Shown: piece after piece, positions 54,927-64,000 of the stretch | How the letters are laid out: each line of letters begins with the position of its first letter | How positions within the stretch are numbered: position 1 is the first letter of the stretch | Notes under the pieces: generated by a model | Databases searched by the model: none | The model's input: only the letters and a program-made list of their open reading frames with translations | Told to the model about the DNA's origin: nothing | Origin: Thermincola carboxydiphila | GTDB lineage: Bacteria > Bacillota > Thermincolia > Thermincolales > UBA2595 | DNA length: 64,000 bases | NCBI GenBank assembly: GCA_016841725.1 | Contig: JAENYP010000013.1 | Span: forward strand, 62,001-126,000 | Direction of reading: 5' to 3' | Position numbers and translations under genes: made by a program

Positions 54927-55889
54927 TTAAAACAGAATTTTTAAAAATTTGTCTTTTATTTTTTTATATTCTTCACTAATTACTTCAAGCCACAGTTTGC
55001 TATACGCATTCCTCCCTGACCATTCCCTGCTATGGCCCAGAAGCATTACCTTTAGGTCGTTAATTTTCTCTAACTCTTCACACATATGCTTTGGGGCTTC
55101 TAACCAATACACTATTATCTTGTCTTTATTATTTTTATTTATATGTCTACACGCCTCTGTACTGTATTCATAGAATTTTCTTTTATTATCATCATAGTAC
55201 TCCTCAAGTCTCTCAAATAATGTTCTTTCTGTTTTTCCAACCTTTTTTATGTCACCTTCATAAGATAAAAAGTATATCCCAGGTTCTTTAGGGGCCAGAT
55301 GCCCTAAACAAGCATCTCTCAGATAAGCTTTACACATTAAATTCCCTGCCACATATTGTTTGGGTATATTATTAACTTTAAAATAGCTATATGCATCGTA
55401 AATAAAATCGATTTCTATATAGCTATTGTCATTAAAATTCCATTGATTAAAGTAAATTTCTTTTTTTTGCGGTGAAGTGTGTTTTATCGTATACAAAACA
55501 ACATCTTCTTTAGAAGAGAATCGGAACGACCGGTGATATTCTTCATTTGTTTCCTTCGTAAAGGGAACTAAAAAAACACTTTTAATATTATAATTAATGC
55601 CGTTAGAATCCACCCCCATATATTTTCTGCAACCAGTATAACAATCCGTATACTTATTTATTCCTGAATCAAAAAGTATATATTTTTCATATTCTTTTTT
55701 CTTAAGTATGTCCGCCTTTGTAGGCATCTTTTCTAAAATATAAACTTGTAACAAAATTCTATTATCAGGGTAATATAGCAGTAATGGCTCCTTATCAAAC
55801 TCTCTATTGAAAGATTTAATAACCAAATGAGCCTTCATCCTTTGCAGATTTTGGACATTATTTAAGACTGTATAAATCTCCATCTCCAC
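54927..55889 (-). CDS. GIY-YIG-like protein, possible restriction nuclease
   Basis: About 320 residues. Near residue 208, GIYFLSYEGDIKKVGKTERTLFERLEEYY has the spacing of GIY-(x10)-YIG (here VGK), and later strands KDKIIVYWLEAP fit the nuclease core. The first 200 residues are unrecognised. Because a C5-methyltransferase lies just downstream on the same strand (54296), it may be the partner endonuclease of a restriction-modification system, like other GIY-YIG enzymes with m5C methylases. Start either GTG 55889 or ATG 55883; AAGGAG precedes both. Confidence 0.6.
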   Translation of the reverse strand: MEMEIYTVLNNVQNLQRMKAHLVIKSFNREFDKEPLLLYYPDNRILLQVYILEKMPTKADILKKKEYEKYILFDSGINKYTDCYTGCRKYMGVDSNGINYNIKSVFLVPFTKETNEEYHRSFRFSSKEDVVLYTIKHTSPQKKEIYFNQWNFNDNSYIEIDFIYDAYSYFKVNNIPKQYVAGNLMCKAYLRDACLGHLAPKEPGIYFLSYEGDIKKVGKTERTLFERLEEYYDDNKRKFYEYSTEACRHINKNNKDKIIVYWLEAPKHMCEELEKINDLKVMLLGHSREWSGRNAYSKLWLEVISEEYKKIKDKFLKILF

Positions 55890-56289
55890 GTTCTCCTTCC
55901 TGCTGTCTTGAGTAACATAATACTATAAAGGCTGGTGAAATCTCCCCTTAGTTTTGGTTCCCTTTATAATTTCTACGGTTATAACGTTGCATACGTCAAA
56001 AGCAACCTGCTCCCAAAAATTAAACTCAAAAGCGAGTACGGATGATATAAAGACTCGCTCAGAGATTGGACTACCATCAGGGCTCAGGTCATAATCCCCA
56101 TCCCACCCTCACTTTGATCTAGAAGTCAGTACTTGGTAGTAAGTAATTACATTGACGAATACTCATGTAACAATACTGGACATCACTTGTCACAGGAACT
56201 AATCCCATAAGTATTGTCCCAATACCAACATAGGTATTTATCCTTTTAAGTTGTACTCGCCCTTCAGCAATCAAAGTTACCATCTGTTT
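55890..56289. other. Gene-free stretch with start of the tandem duplication
   Basis: About 400 bases. From 56124 on it resembles 58130 onward (shared AGTCAGTACTTGGTAG and later blocks). No frame. Confidence 0.55.
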
Positions 56290-56890
56290 TTATTGCATTA
56301 AATCAATAGTCCAGTTCTTTTCCTGAATTCTGGTGTCTAACTCCCTATACTGACGCGATAGTTCATCTACCTGTTTTTGCAGGTCCTTAACGTTAACTGT
56401 GCTCAGGTATCTTAGCTCGGACCTACTATACCTGTCATGCTTAATCATAGCTGCTTCTGTCAAATGGCTCAAAATCATGCGTTTGTTCCATATTTGCTCT
56501 CTTTCAGTTAAAATGTCAGAAATTGTATCCGTATCATTGAACTTAACCGTGCCATTTGTTCTATTTATTCTTTTGATTAATTCGGTCAATTGCTGCCTTA
56601 CCTTTTCCAACTCATCCAGTAAATCCTGGGGATTTTCAGCAGGTATTTCTCCTTCCTGAACCTTAGCATAACTAATCAATCTTGATTTAATTTGTTCAAC
56701 CCTCTTTTGAAGGTCTGCCCTCAAGATTAATGCCTCAGCTAATTTCACGACACTTCCTCCTTCACGTTAATATTTTTTTGTTCATTAACCGATTGAAATC
56801 AAATGAAGTTTAGTGACTAAAACAAACCTTATCCTGGCAATTATTACCGTTACATTATCTCGACTAACCAGTTCAACCCTTGGATCAGTT
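56124..56890. repeat. Diverged tandem duplication, copy A
   Basis: Covers the DIP1984-like gene, its 3' spacer and the 3' end of the DUF2325-like gene. It aligns with 58130-58880 at an offset of about 2.0 kb with many substitutions. Confidence 0.75.
56290..56748 (-). CDS. DIP1984-family protein, copy A
   Basis: A 152-residue helical protein beginning MKLAEALILRADLQKRVEQI and ending VDELSRQYRELDTRIQEKNW, the DIP1984 pattern. Function unknown; the family occurs with defence and DNA-repair-like neighbours. It starts at GTG after GGAGGAAGTGTC. It is 61% or so similar by eye to copy B at 58282. Confidence 0.85.
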   Translation of the reverse strand: MKLAEALILRADLQKRVEQIKSRLISYAKVQEGEIPAENPQDLLDELEKVRQQLTELIKRINRTNGTVKFNDTDTISDILTEREQIWNKRMILSHLTEAAMIKHDRYSRSELRYLSTVNVKDLQKQVDELSRQYRELDTRIQEKNWTIDLMQ

Positions 56891-58089
56891 ATATCTGCAA
56901 TGTCTAAAATGCCGTGGGGTATGTGTCTTTGACAGAGGATAACAACATTGGCGGAAGATAACTTACCCATTAAAGCATTCTCACCGTCTTCATAAGGATT
57001 ATGCCAGGTAACTTTGGCTCCTAAGTCGCTAAGCGCCTTTAAATATTTCTCCTTATTCCTAGACCCTACAATAAGAATCTTGATTCCTTGGAATTCATGT
57101 ATATCATCAGAATTTAACTCCTTATGTTTTCGTGATCGGTTGACAGTTGGGTTGGGCCCGGGGAAATCATTATTATATTCGATTGGGTAAATAGTCTTAA
57201 TTCTTGCTTTGCCATCGTTAATAACTGCACTGGCAGGTAAATCGTCAGTAGCTCCCAGTTCTTCGGACGAAATGTCAAGTCTATAGGCCTGTCCGTTTAA
57301 TGATGCGAACCAATGTTGTTCATGACTATATAATATATAACCCATTACAACCTCAACGGAGCCATTATTACTTTTCGCCATGTACCCCGTATACCTCCTA
57401 AGGAATTTCTTCATCCTAATCATCTTACTGAATAATCTATAGAGCGGCTCATACTCTGTAATGTTATCCATTCCTAATTTTTCATCCAACAGAAACAAAA
57501 GTTTACTAACAGGATAGCCCTTCTCTATTTCACGTTTAAGTGAATAGTATTTCCTCCTAAAAGAGTTTGCCAAGATTAAAGCCTCATTTAACTTGTTCAT
57601 TAATTTCAGGTTATCCTGGTTCAGGTCATTACTCTGAAGCTTTCTCACTTCCTGTTCTAAAGAATTAATTTGCTCCTTCAATTCCTGATTCATCTGTCTG
57701 AGCCTTCGGTTATCTTCAGTAACTTTTTTACGCCTATACTCCAGGTGTTTGTTTTCCGTCTCAATGCCTTTACCGGAAGATGTTCCTATCTCCTGTTGAA
57801 GGCTCTTTATTTTTTCCGTTAGCTTAGTAACTTTCCTCTCCCTTTCCGATAGAATCTGGTTCTGTATCGATATATCTTCGGCCATCTTACTTACCTTCAA
57901 TTGGGCTAGACGGACTTTAGCCTCTAAATCATTTTTTGCTTTCCTCAGTTCGGTAAGCTGATTAGCCATTTTTGCAACCTTTTTCTCAAGTTTATCTTTC
58001 ACGGCTCTGACATTTTTCAGTTGTCTTTTTAATAGATCCGAATTATTCGTACCGGTTGATTCTGATGTCTTACTATGCTTTGACTGCAA
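56785..58089 (-). CDS. Coiled-coil protein with C-terminal DUF2325-like domain
   Basis: 434 residues. Residues about 15-160 are an unbroken coiled coil (LKRQLKNVRAVKDKLEKKVA...). The C-terminal 95 residues (GIKILIVGSRNKEKYLKALSDLGAKVTWHNPYED...SSANVVILCQRHIPH) match the DUF2325 Rossmann-like domain. Start is TTG with AAAGGAGGTGAAAAC a little far upstream. The gene precedes the DIP1984-like gene with a 36-base gap; the pair is duplicated (see 58776). Confidence 0.75.
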   Translation of the reverse strand: MQSKHSKTSESTGTNNSDLLKRQLKNVRAVKDKLEKKVAKMANQLTELRKAKNDLEAKVRLAQLKVSKMAEDISIQNQILSERERKVTKLTEKIKSLQQEIGTSSGKGIETENKHLEYRRKKVTEDNRRLRQMNQELKEQINSLEQEVRKLQSNDLNQDNLKLMNKLNEALILANSFRRKYYSLKREIEKGYPVSKLLFLLDEKLGMDNITEYEPLYRLFSKMIRMKKFLRRYTGYMAKSNNGSVEVVMGYILYSHEQHWFASLNGQAYRLDISSEELGATDDLPASAVINDGKARIKTIYPIEYNNDFPGPNPTVNRSRKHKELNSDDIHEFQGIKILIVGSRNKEKYLKALSDLGAKVTWHNPYEDGENALMGKLSSANVVILCQRHIPHGILDIADITDPRVELVSRDNVTVIIARIRFVLVTKLHLISIG

Positions 58090-58281
58090 TGCCTTTTGTT
58101 TTCACCTCCTTTAGTTGACACTTATAAAAAGTCAGTACTTGGTAGAACTAATTATATTTAGCTGTTAACACTCGTGTACAATGCCGGACATCATATGTAA
58201 TGGGAACATTCCCAATACGTAACATAGGTATTTACCCGGTGTTGGACCCGTACTTCATTAAATCAAAGTTACCATCTGCTT

Positions 58282-58740
58282 CTATTCCACTAAATCAATA
58301 GTCCAGTTCTTTTCCTGAAATCTGTTATCTAACTCCCTATACTGGCGCGATAGTTCATCCACCTGTTTTTGCAACTCCTTAACGTTAACTGTGCGTAGGT
58401 ATCTAAGATCGGACCTCCTGTACCTGTCAGGCTTAATCATAGCTGCTTCCAAAAAATTGCTCAAAATCTCGCGTTTATTCAGTATTCCGTCTATTTTGGT
58501 TATTATATCGGAAATTGTATCCGTATCATTAAACTTTACCGTGCCAAGTGTTCTATTTATTCTTATTACTAAGTCAGTCAATTCCTCCGTTACCTGTTCC
58601 AAATCAGCCATTAAATCCTGAGGATTTTCAACAGGAATTTCTCCCTCCTGGACATTCGCATTATTGAGCAGTCTTACTTCAATCTTTTCAAGCCTTTCCT
58701 GAAGATCCTCCTTCAGTATTAATGCCTCAGCTAATTTCAC
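58282..58740 (-). CDS. DIP1984-family protein, copy B
   Basis: 152 residues, same length as copy A, starting MKLAEALILKEDLQERLEKI. The GTG start and GGAGGAAGTGTC box are conserved. Upstream lies only the tail of a DUF2325-like gene, so its expression context differs from copy A. Confidence 0.85.
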   Translation of the reverse strand: MKLAEALILKEDLQERLEKIEVRLLNNANVQEGEIPVENPQDLMADLEQVTEELTDLVIRINRTLGTVKFNDTDTISDIITKIDGILNKREILSNFLEAAMIKPDRYRRSDLRYLRTVNVKELQKQVDELSRQYRELDNRFQEKNWTIDLVE

Positions 58741-58775
58741 GACACTTCCTCCTTCACGTTACTATTCTTCTATTC

Positions 58776-58873
58776 TTAACCAACTGAAATTAAATGAAGT
58801 TTGGCAACCAAAACAAACCTCGTCCTGGCAATTATTATCATTATGTCATCTCTACTAATTGGTTCGACCTTTG
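58776..58873 (-). pseudogene. 3' tail of a second DUF2325-like gene
   Basis: The frame reads VEPISRDDIMIIIARTRFVLVAKLHLISVG and stops at 58776-58778, matching the last 32 residues of the 434-residue protein at 56785. The rest is gone. Confidence 0.7.
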
Positions 58874-58953
58874 GGGTCGTTTAGATTAAATAATTCATTT
58901 CTTTTGTTTTTCCAGTTCATCAGCATCGCCGCCTCCACAATCCTGAGTATTTC

Positions 58954-59130
58954 TTACACCAGAACCTCCAAAAAGTTTTTTCTCTTCTCCTTCCTCATTT
59001 CTCTTTTGGCTTCACACGCAGCAAGTTCAAGTTCCTCTAATGTAATTCCAGCCCGAATCATTTTTCTTGATATCTCATCTAATGATTTTTTTGCTTTCAG
59101 GAGTCTCAGGATTCTAGCCAAAACCTTCAC
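58954..59130 (-). CDS. Small basic helical protein (58 residues)
   Basis: GTG at 59128-59130 gives MKVLARILRLLKAKKSLDEI and a charged helix EELELAACEAKREMRKEK, then stop at 58954-58956. Too short for a family call; AGAAG upstream is a weak ribosome site. Confidence 0.4.
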   Translation of the reverse strand: MKVLARILRLLKAKKSLDEISRKMIRAGITLEELELAACEAKREMRKEKRKNFLEVLV

Positions 59131-59426
59131 CTTCTAATCAATCATAACAATAAAAAAAAGACAGCCACAACCAAAGGGGTAAACCCCCTAATGATTTAAC
59201 AGTCTTTAAGCATTCTTTTAAACAATTTTTATTCCGTTTTCAATTATTTTACTACATTATTTTAAAAAAGTAAATACAACTACGTGGTCTGATAGTGTCA
59301 AGATGTTTTGGGTTTTTTTAACCTTCAATGTTCCTAATAACCGCATTACTCCAAATGCTAAAAAAGTATATATATGGAAATGGACATTTGTATTACTCGT
59401 TCGTCCTTTTTCATATGTTTTGAGGA

Positions 59427-60317
59427 TTAGATAGGCCAGGGTGTTAGTTGGCCGATTAACCTTGCAAATTCTCTAGCCCTTTGTTCTGGTCCCTTGGCTG
59501 CTGCCAAAGATGCCTTACACCAGTCTGATGGATCTTTTTTTAGCAGTCCATCGGCTTGTTTTCTGGCCCAGTAACCGTTCGTTGTATCTATTCTTTCAAC
59601 TGTTTTTTCTTGCACCGCCGGTGGGCCTAGTAATCGCATTAGGTCTATTAGATTTTTGTTTCTAACGGCACACCTTACTTTAGCTAGGTTTATTGCTCCC
59701 GTGAGACTCCAAGACGCTCCCTGGTGTTTAAAACGTTTTGCTATGGCATGACCTACATTGGGTTCAATTACACCTAAACCTCGGGCGTCCTCTGAGTTTG
59801 TTTTGTTGCGCTCCCGCCAGTCCGTTATACCTTCCCACACGTTATTAATTAACGTCCTAAATTCCTCTATTTGTTTTTTTTGCTCTGACTTTTTTTCTTC
59901 GACTAGCAAAGCATCCATTATCATGTTGAACCCTTTATTATCGTTGTTTTGCAACGTTTTACTAATGCTCTTTTTTAGTTCAACTTCGTCACCAAATAAT
60001 TTCCTTAAATCTCTTTCTAAGTGAAAACGACAGTACTGATATTCGGCGCCAAGCTCTTCTGCACCTTGTCTGATCCAAGCCGCTCCATCACCCGCTACTA
60101 TTATTCTCTGACAACCTTCCAGGCAATAAATTCGGGCCAGATGTCTTTCCAATGCTGTCCAAAATTCTCTACCGGTTCCACCATGAACGAAGTAGACCGG
60201 ATTCTTCAGTTTAGCCTTTCCAGAAGGGGCCTGTTCCCATCCTTCGTATATTACTGCTGTTTTTAACTCGAACTTTTTGTCTGTCTTTCTTGGAGTGTCC
60301 AGTTTTTCGAGAAAGGG
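59427..60317 (-). pseudogene. ISLre2/UPF0236-family transposase, C-terminal part
   Basis: The frame is open from an in-frame TGA at 60318-60320 to 59427 (296 codons). It reads KTAVIYEGWEQAPSGKAK, YCLEGCQRIIVAGDGAAWIRQGAEELG, HLERDLRKLFGD and, at the end, NGYWARKQADGLLKKDPSDW, the typical UPF0236 blocks. Full proteins are about 450-480 residues, so the N-terminal third is missing. Confidence 0.8.
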
Positions 60318-60338
60318 TCATTGCGACACTCCCTTTTT
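60291..60338 (+). terminator. Inverted repeat GGAGTGTC/GACACTCC with T-run
   Basis: An 8-bp perfect stem with a 25-base loop is followed by CTTTTTTT on the plus strand. It overlaps the broken end of the transposase, so it may be an IS end rather than a terminator. Confidence 0.4.
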
Positions 60339-60686
60339 TTATTGGCAAGTACTAGAAATAAGAGGAAATCAATCAAATAATATCGAATAAGATTCAAAAT
60401 GACCATAATTAGCCAATAACAACAAATTGGAATCTTCGTACTGAAGGAATAAGATTACAGAAAATAAATAGCCCTTAGAGTGTTCAGTGCTTATAAAGTT
60501 TGTGATGTCTAATTACATTGGGGGAGCGTAGAAGTTTAAGTTTATATTATGGTTGATAACAGTTATGATTGCTCTAAACCCTGCCTTTAGCCTAACCAAT
60601 AAAAGGTAATAAAAATGATGACGCCTTTGGCTACCGAGTTATATGCAAAAATAAGCAAAATAAGCGATTAAGAAGGAGGTGATTAG
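60339..60686. other. Gene-free upstream region of the envelope genes
   Basis: About 350 A+T-rich bases. No convincing promoter; the only strong signal is AGGAGGTG at 60674-60681 before the L,D-transpeptidase start. Confidence 0.45.
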
Positions 60687-61427
60687 TTGAATATTGTTAT
60701 TTCCGGCCTTTTGTCATGTTCTCTGCTATTCTCCTCATTAACCATAAATAGTGTTAATCAATCGGTTTACCAGACAGTTTATAGTCAACCATCAGTCCCC
60801 GAAATTTCTGTTCCGGCATTTCCAACTAGTCTGATAGTTGGTAACACAGGAGAATTGTCATCAATTCCTGTATACTCTAAACCAAGCAGCAAGTCTAAAA
60901 TAGTCGGGAATTTTTATGGAAGTCTGATGGGTGTAAAGGTACTAAGTTATGGTGAAACTTTTAATTACATCGAAACAACATCTTATAACTCTAGCGTTAT
61001 AGTACAAGGGTATGCCCGCAAATCCCAGTTGAAAACCATTCATCCTAGAAAAGACTGGGGAGTTTTGGTAAACATCAACGAGCAAAAATTATATATCTAC
61101 AAAAACGGCAAACTAGTAAAATCATTCCTGGTTTCAACCGGCGATTCGAAAACAGGCAACGCAACTCCCAAAGGTCAATATGTATTGGGAAGCAGAGGGA
61201 AATCTTTTTATAGCTCCAAATATCAACAAGGTGCTTATAATTGGGTTAGATTTAATAAAGGCTATCTTTTTCACAGCATTGTTTATGACAAAAACGGCAA
61301 ATTTATCGAAAGTGAGATACAAAAGCTAGGCAAAGAAGCCTCTCACGGCTGCATAAGAATGCCGCTGGAAGAATCCAATTGGTTTTATAATAACGTTCCG
61401 GAGAATACCCCGCTCATTATTCAATAA
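60687..61427 (+). CDS. L,D-transpeptidase (YkuD) with SH3-like domain, secreted
   Basis: 246 residues. A hydrophobic N-terminus (VISGLLSCSLLFSSLTI) directs export; residues about 48-115 resemble a bacterial SH3 domain (IPVYSKPSSKSKIVGNF); the YkuD domain begins at VLVNINEQKLYIYKNGKLV and ends with the catalytic SHGCIRMP near 218-225. The enzyme crosslinks peptidoglycan 3-3 or attaches protein. TTG start at 60687 has a perfect AGGAGGTG. First of three envelope genes in the same direction. Confidence 0.9.
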   Translation: MNIVISGLLSCSLLFSSLTINSVNQSVYQTVYSQPSVPEISVPAFPTSLIVGNTGELSSIPVYSKPSSKSKIVGNFYGSLMGVKVLSYGETFNYIETTSYNSSVIVQGYARKSQLKTIHPRKDWGVLVNINEQKLYIYKNGKLVKSFLVSTGDSKTGNATPKGQYVLGSRGKSFYSSKYQQGAYNWVRFNKGYLFHSIVYDKNGKFIESEIQKLGKEASHGCIRMPLEESNWFYNNVPENTPLIIQ

Positions 61428-61492
61428 AATGGTTGTGTATAGTTTAATTATGGTTTTATCGGTTATAAAAGATTATGGACGGAGGAAACAAA

Positions 61493-62749
61493 ATGAAAAG
61501 TATTATTTCAAAATTAAGTATTTTTGCCCTGCTAATAACTTTTGTTTTTTCTACAGGGAATTACGCATTTGCTTTCACTTCAAATAGCAATAAACAGATT
61601 TATTTTGTTAATTATATGAGCGACTATGCTTTTTACGAAAATTCGGATGCTTATCGAATTTATTCTTACGAAGACGGAGCTATAAAAAAAATTAGTAAAA
61701 ATCCAGCTTATGCATTAACGACGATAAACGATTTAATATACTTTATGAAAATTGATTATTTGGAAAGAGAAGATGGCTTTGTACAAAGGGGAACTATTTG
61801 GCAAGTTAATAAAAATGGAACAAATGAAAAAGAAGTGTATTCTAAATCTATTTTCACGTTAACGTCTGACGGAGAATATATTTATTTTGTTGGAGATGAG
61901 TACGGAAATAATATTATGAGAATGAAGCCCGGCACAGCTCCAGAAGTGTTCTTAAGCAATACAAAATCATTTAGAATTCATTACAGTGATGGGTGGCTAT
62001 ACTTCAATGACTTCATCGATTCCGAAGACGTAAAAAGAGTTAATTTGAAAAGTAAGAACATCGAAACCGTGACAAAAAGATCTACAGATTACTATTCGAA
62101 TGATATTTTTGATGTGTATAATAATTATCTAATAATGGCAACTAGAATTAATGATCAAGTCGAATTTATAAAGGTTGACGTCAATACTAAGAAAGAAGAA
62201 TTGTTTGACGATTTTGACTATATTGGACGCTTTCTAGGCATCGAGAATGGGATATTAATTAGCTATAACGGTGAAGAAGACAAAATAGAGTTTTTAGATT
62301 TAAATAAAACCACGTATTTTCAATCAACAATAAATTTTAATAATTGGTTTCGACATGATACAGGAAATAGTATTTCATATACAGTTTCAAATAATACTTC
62401 GAATATGGATTCCGGAACATATGCACTGATTACACTTATGGATGATTATAGACCTATGAATGTACATTTTATTGACTACAGTCTTGGGGCGGGAGAGTCT
62501 AAAACTGGTTACTTATATGATGGTAGTAATTTAGACTTTGATAGTAAATATATATTTGTAAAGGTTTCAAACAATCTTGAAAAGCAACAAATTTTAGATG
62601 GGCTTCAGTGTGATAAGACTTATAATGAATTTTATAATGCCGAACACTATGGAAATGAAGATTATCCATGTGGGGGAACAGATTACGATGAGCGTGAACA
62701 AAAGATAATTTTAGCTGAAAAGTGGGTAATTGATAATTTTATAAAATAG
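61493..62749 (+). CDS. Secreted DUF5050-like beta-propeller protein
   Basis: About 418 residues from the ATG with GGAGG 7 bases before (an in-frame ATG 18 bases earlier is less likely). Signal peptide FALLITFVFSTGNYAFAF, then repeated IYF/LYF...DG-type strands (KQIYFVNYM, YIYFVGDE, WLYFNDFI) as in DUF5050 propellers. The tail has EQQKI... helices. Function unknown. Confidence 0.65.
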   Translation: MKSIISKLSIFALLITFVFSTGNYAFAFTSNSNKQIYFVNYMSDYAFYENSDAYRIYSYEDGAIKKISKNPAYALTTINDLIYFMKIDYLEREDGFVQRGTIWQVNKNGTNEKEVYSKSIFTLTSDGEYIYFVGDEYGNNIMRMKPGTAPEVFLSNTKSFRIHYSDGWLYFNDFIDSEDVKRVNLKSKNIETVTKRSTDYYSNDIFDVYNNYLIMATRINDQVEFIKVDVNTKKEELFDDFDYIGRFLGIENGILISYNGEEDKIEFLDLNKTTYFQSTINFNNWFRHDTGNSISYTVSNNTSNMDSGTYALITLMDDYRPMNVHFIDYSLGAGESKTGYLYDGSNLDFDSKYIFVKVSNNLEKQQILDGLQCDKTYNEFYNAEHYGNEDYPCGGTDYDEREQKIILAEKWVIDNFIK

Positions 62750-62766
62750 AGAGGCGTGTGAGTGAT

Positions 62767-63414
62767 ATGAACATTAAAAAAATAGCTTTCGGAATAGTTT
62801 TGATTTACTTTTTAACTTTAAGTAGTTTTGCATTTGCATTTGAGTTTCAGACTGGAGGTTTGAAGGATTTAGTTCCCCCAAGTAGCTGGGCCCAGGAACA
62901 AATAGATTTAGCAAGACAAGAAGGATTAATTACCAAGAATACAGATGGATTTTTTACAATGAATATTACTCGTGAGCAATTCGCTGAACTTGTTGTTAAT
63001 ATGACAGAAAAGGTAACTGAAAAGAAGATTATACCATCAACCGAAAATACTTTCACAGATACTAACAATGAGAACATACTCAAAGCATACAGTGCAGGTA
63101 TAGTAGCTGGTATAAGTCAAAATACTTTTGCACCAAAAGAATTAATAACTAGGGAACAAATAGCAACAATGTTATACAGGTGCATTCTTTATATAGAAGA
63201 ACAAAAAGGAAAAACTTATTTGAAAAATAATGAAAACATTGAACAATATACGGATAATAAGAACATATCAGATTGGGCAAAGAAAGCTGTTGGAATTTTG
63301 GCTAATAATGAAATCATGAAAGGAACGTCTGCGGCTACTTTGTCACCCAAACAAAACACGACTATCGAACAAAGCATAGTGTTGGTCTATAGGGTTTACA
63401 ATATTTTGAAATAG
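62767..63414 (+). CDS. Secreted SLH-domain protein
   Basis: About 215 residues: signal peptide (IAFGIVLIYFLTLSSFAFAF), then three SLH-like modules (SWAQEQIDLARQEGLITK, NILKAYSAGIVAGISQNTFAPKELITREQIATMLY, ISDWAKKAVGILANNEIMKG). It attaches to wall polymers. ATG at 62767 or GTG at 62758. It follows the DUF5050-like gene by a few bases, so the two are one operon. Confidence 0.8.
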   Translation: MNIKKIAFGIVLIYFLTLSSFAFAFEFQTGGLKDLVPPSSWAQEQIDLARQEGLITKNTDGFFTMNITREQFAELVVNMTEKVTEKKIIPSTENTFTDTNNENILKAYSAGIVAGISQNTFAPKELITREQIATMLYRCILYIEEQKGKTYLKNNENIEQYTDNKNISDWAKKAVGILANNEIMKGTSAATLSPKQNTTIEQSIVLVYRVYNILK

Positions 63415-63644
63415 ACCGCCAAATGGCTGACAAAATTCGGCTTGAAGACCAATTGAATAACAGCGCTAAGCAAGTACAAGAATCAGCCCAAGGCTATTGC
63501 TACGGCACTGGACAGCAAGCTAATTGACGGAGTGCTTCGAGCGGTTGGCGAAGGAGAAATCGGTAATGATACTGCCATTTTTCCGAGAATGTATTAAGTT
63601 TTGTGTAAATGGTTAAATTATCCAATAAAAGGAGATGACCATTT
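63415..63644. other. Gap holding the left end of the IS256-type element
   Basis: Short coding-like pieces in different frames (ADKIRLEDQLNNSAKQVQESA; ALDSKLIDGVLRAVGEGEIG) suggest a decayed gene. From about 63560 the sequence TTTTTCCGAGAATGTATTAAG looks like an IS256 terminal repeat. Confidence 0.4.
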
Positions 63645-64000
63645 ATGCAAGCCATGCAAGACAAAACCATCAAGGAATTAGCCAAAGAATGTAAGACAGT
63701 TGAGGATGTTCACGCAATGCTTAGAGACCTGTTTAAAGACACTCTACAGGGTATTTTCGAAGCAGAGATGGATGAACACCTTGGTTATCAAAAGAACAGG
63801 GTTGAAGGCAACAATACTGGCAATAGCCGAAACGGATATAGCAAAAAGAAAATTAGATCTAAGTTTGGCGAAAGCGTTCTAACTATTCCCAGAGACCGAA
63901 AAGGTGAATTTGAACCAAAGATTATCAAGAAATATGAGACAACATGCAATCACATAGAAGAGCAAATCATAGCCATGTATGCTAAAGGAATGTCTGTCCG
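63645..64000 (+). CDS. IS256-family transposase, 5' part (runs off the right edge)
   Basis: I translated from ATG 63645 (AAGGAGATGACC upstream): MQAMQDKTIKELAKECKTVE, then EMDEHLGYQKN, NSRNGYSKKK and LTIPRDRKGEFEPKIIKKYE, the classic IS256 N-terminal blocks before the first catalytic Asp. 118 codons are visible without a stop. Confidence 0.9.
   Translation, partial: MQAMQDKTIKELAKECKTVEDVHAMLRDLFKDTLQGIFEAEMDEHLGYQKNRVEGNNTGNSRNGYSKKKIRSKFGESVLTIPRDRKGEFEPKIIKKYETTCNHIEEQIIAMYAKGMSV

Larger units (their letters stand above)
58130..58880. repeat. Diverged tandem duplication, copy B
   Basis: Second copy of the unit. The upstream (5') part of its DUF2325-like gene is lost beyond about 58875. 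Confidence 0.75.

Noticed and set aside
59758-60266. Plus-strand frames opposite the ISLre2-type transposase remnant
   Set aside because: Antisense shadows; the minus frame carries clear family blocks.

Overview
The window looks like chromosome of a low-G+C, spore-former-type Firmicute, most likely an anaerobic Clostridia/Peptococcaceae-like bacterium. The signs are strong AGGAGG ribosome binding sites with frequent GTG/TTG starts, an SLH-anchored surface protein, a DUF6064 membrane protein, DIP1984-type and YkuD proteins, and many radical-SAM and cobalamin-binding enzymes. No 16S rRNA or core housekeeping gene is present, so the genus cannot be fixed from this window. The left third carries an ABC transporter, a DUF6064 gene, an IS200/IS605 remnant that keeps a tnpB stub, a RelE/Phd-type toxin-antitoxin pair, a 12.6-kb gene for a 4194-residue SLH surface protein, a MalT/LuxR-type regulator, a broken IS21 copy and an MNT/HEPN pair.

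At 22.45 kb lies the 3' half of a tRNA-Ala(GGC), from anticodon loop to CCA, followed by its terminator but with a foreign 5' side. This is the classic scar of tRNA-targeted integration, with the island lying to the right. What follows is a dense defence and specialised-metabolism island: (i) a SIR2-domain protein; (ii) a putative ribosomally synthesised peptide (RiPP) cluster at 24.7-36.5 kb on the minus strand; (iii) a BREX type 4 phage-defence operon (36.7-50.1 kb) with BrxP, BrxC, PglZ, BrxL, a large sigma-region-4-like protein and a small zinc ribbon; (iv) an IS3-family copy; (v) a frameshifted C5-cytosine methyltransferase with a GIY-YIG-like protein nearby, perhaps a decayed restriction-modification system.

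The most interesting part is the RiPP cluster. A 48-codon gene at 34663-34809, easily missed because of its size, encodes a charged leader followed by a C-x2-C-x2-C-x2-C core ending ACSACTACTACR. It has its own promoter and a terminator hairpin directly downstream. Two radical-SAM/SPASM enzymes, a PqqD-like recognition protein, three cobalamin-type radical-SAM enzymes, an M19-type dipeptidase, a UvrA-like ATPase and an unknown winged-helix protein surround it in one orientation. The UvrA-like protein suggests, by inference only, a DNA-directed product with self-resistance. A 17-bp motif occurs once upstream of the precursor and once upstream of the first radical-SAM gene.

The right end (55.9-64 kb) holds a decayed tandem duplication of a DIP1984/DUF2325 gene pair, an ISLre2-type transposase remnant, a cell-envelope trio (L,D-transpeptidase, secreted DUF5050-like protein, SLH protein) and the start of an IS256-family transposase that runs off the window.
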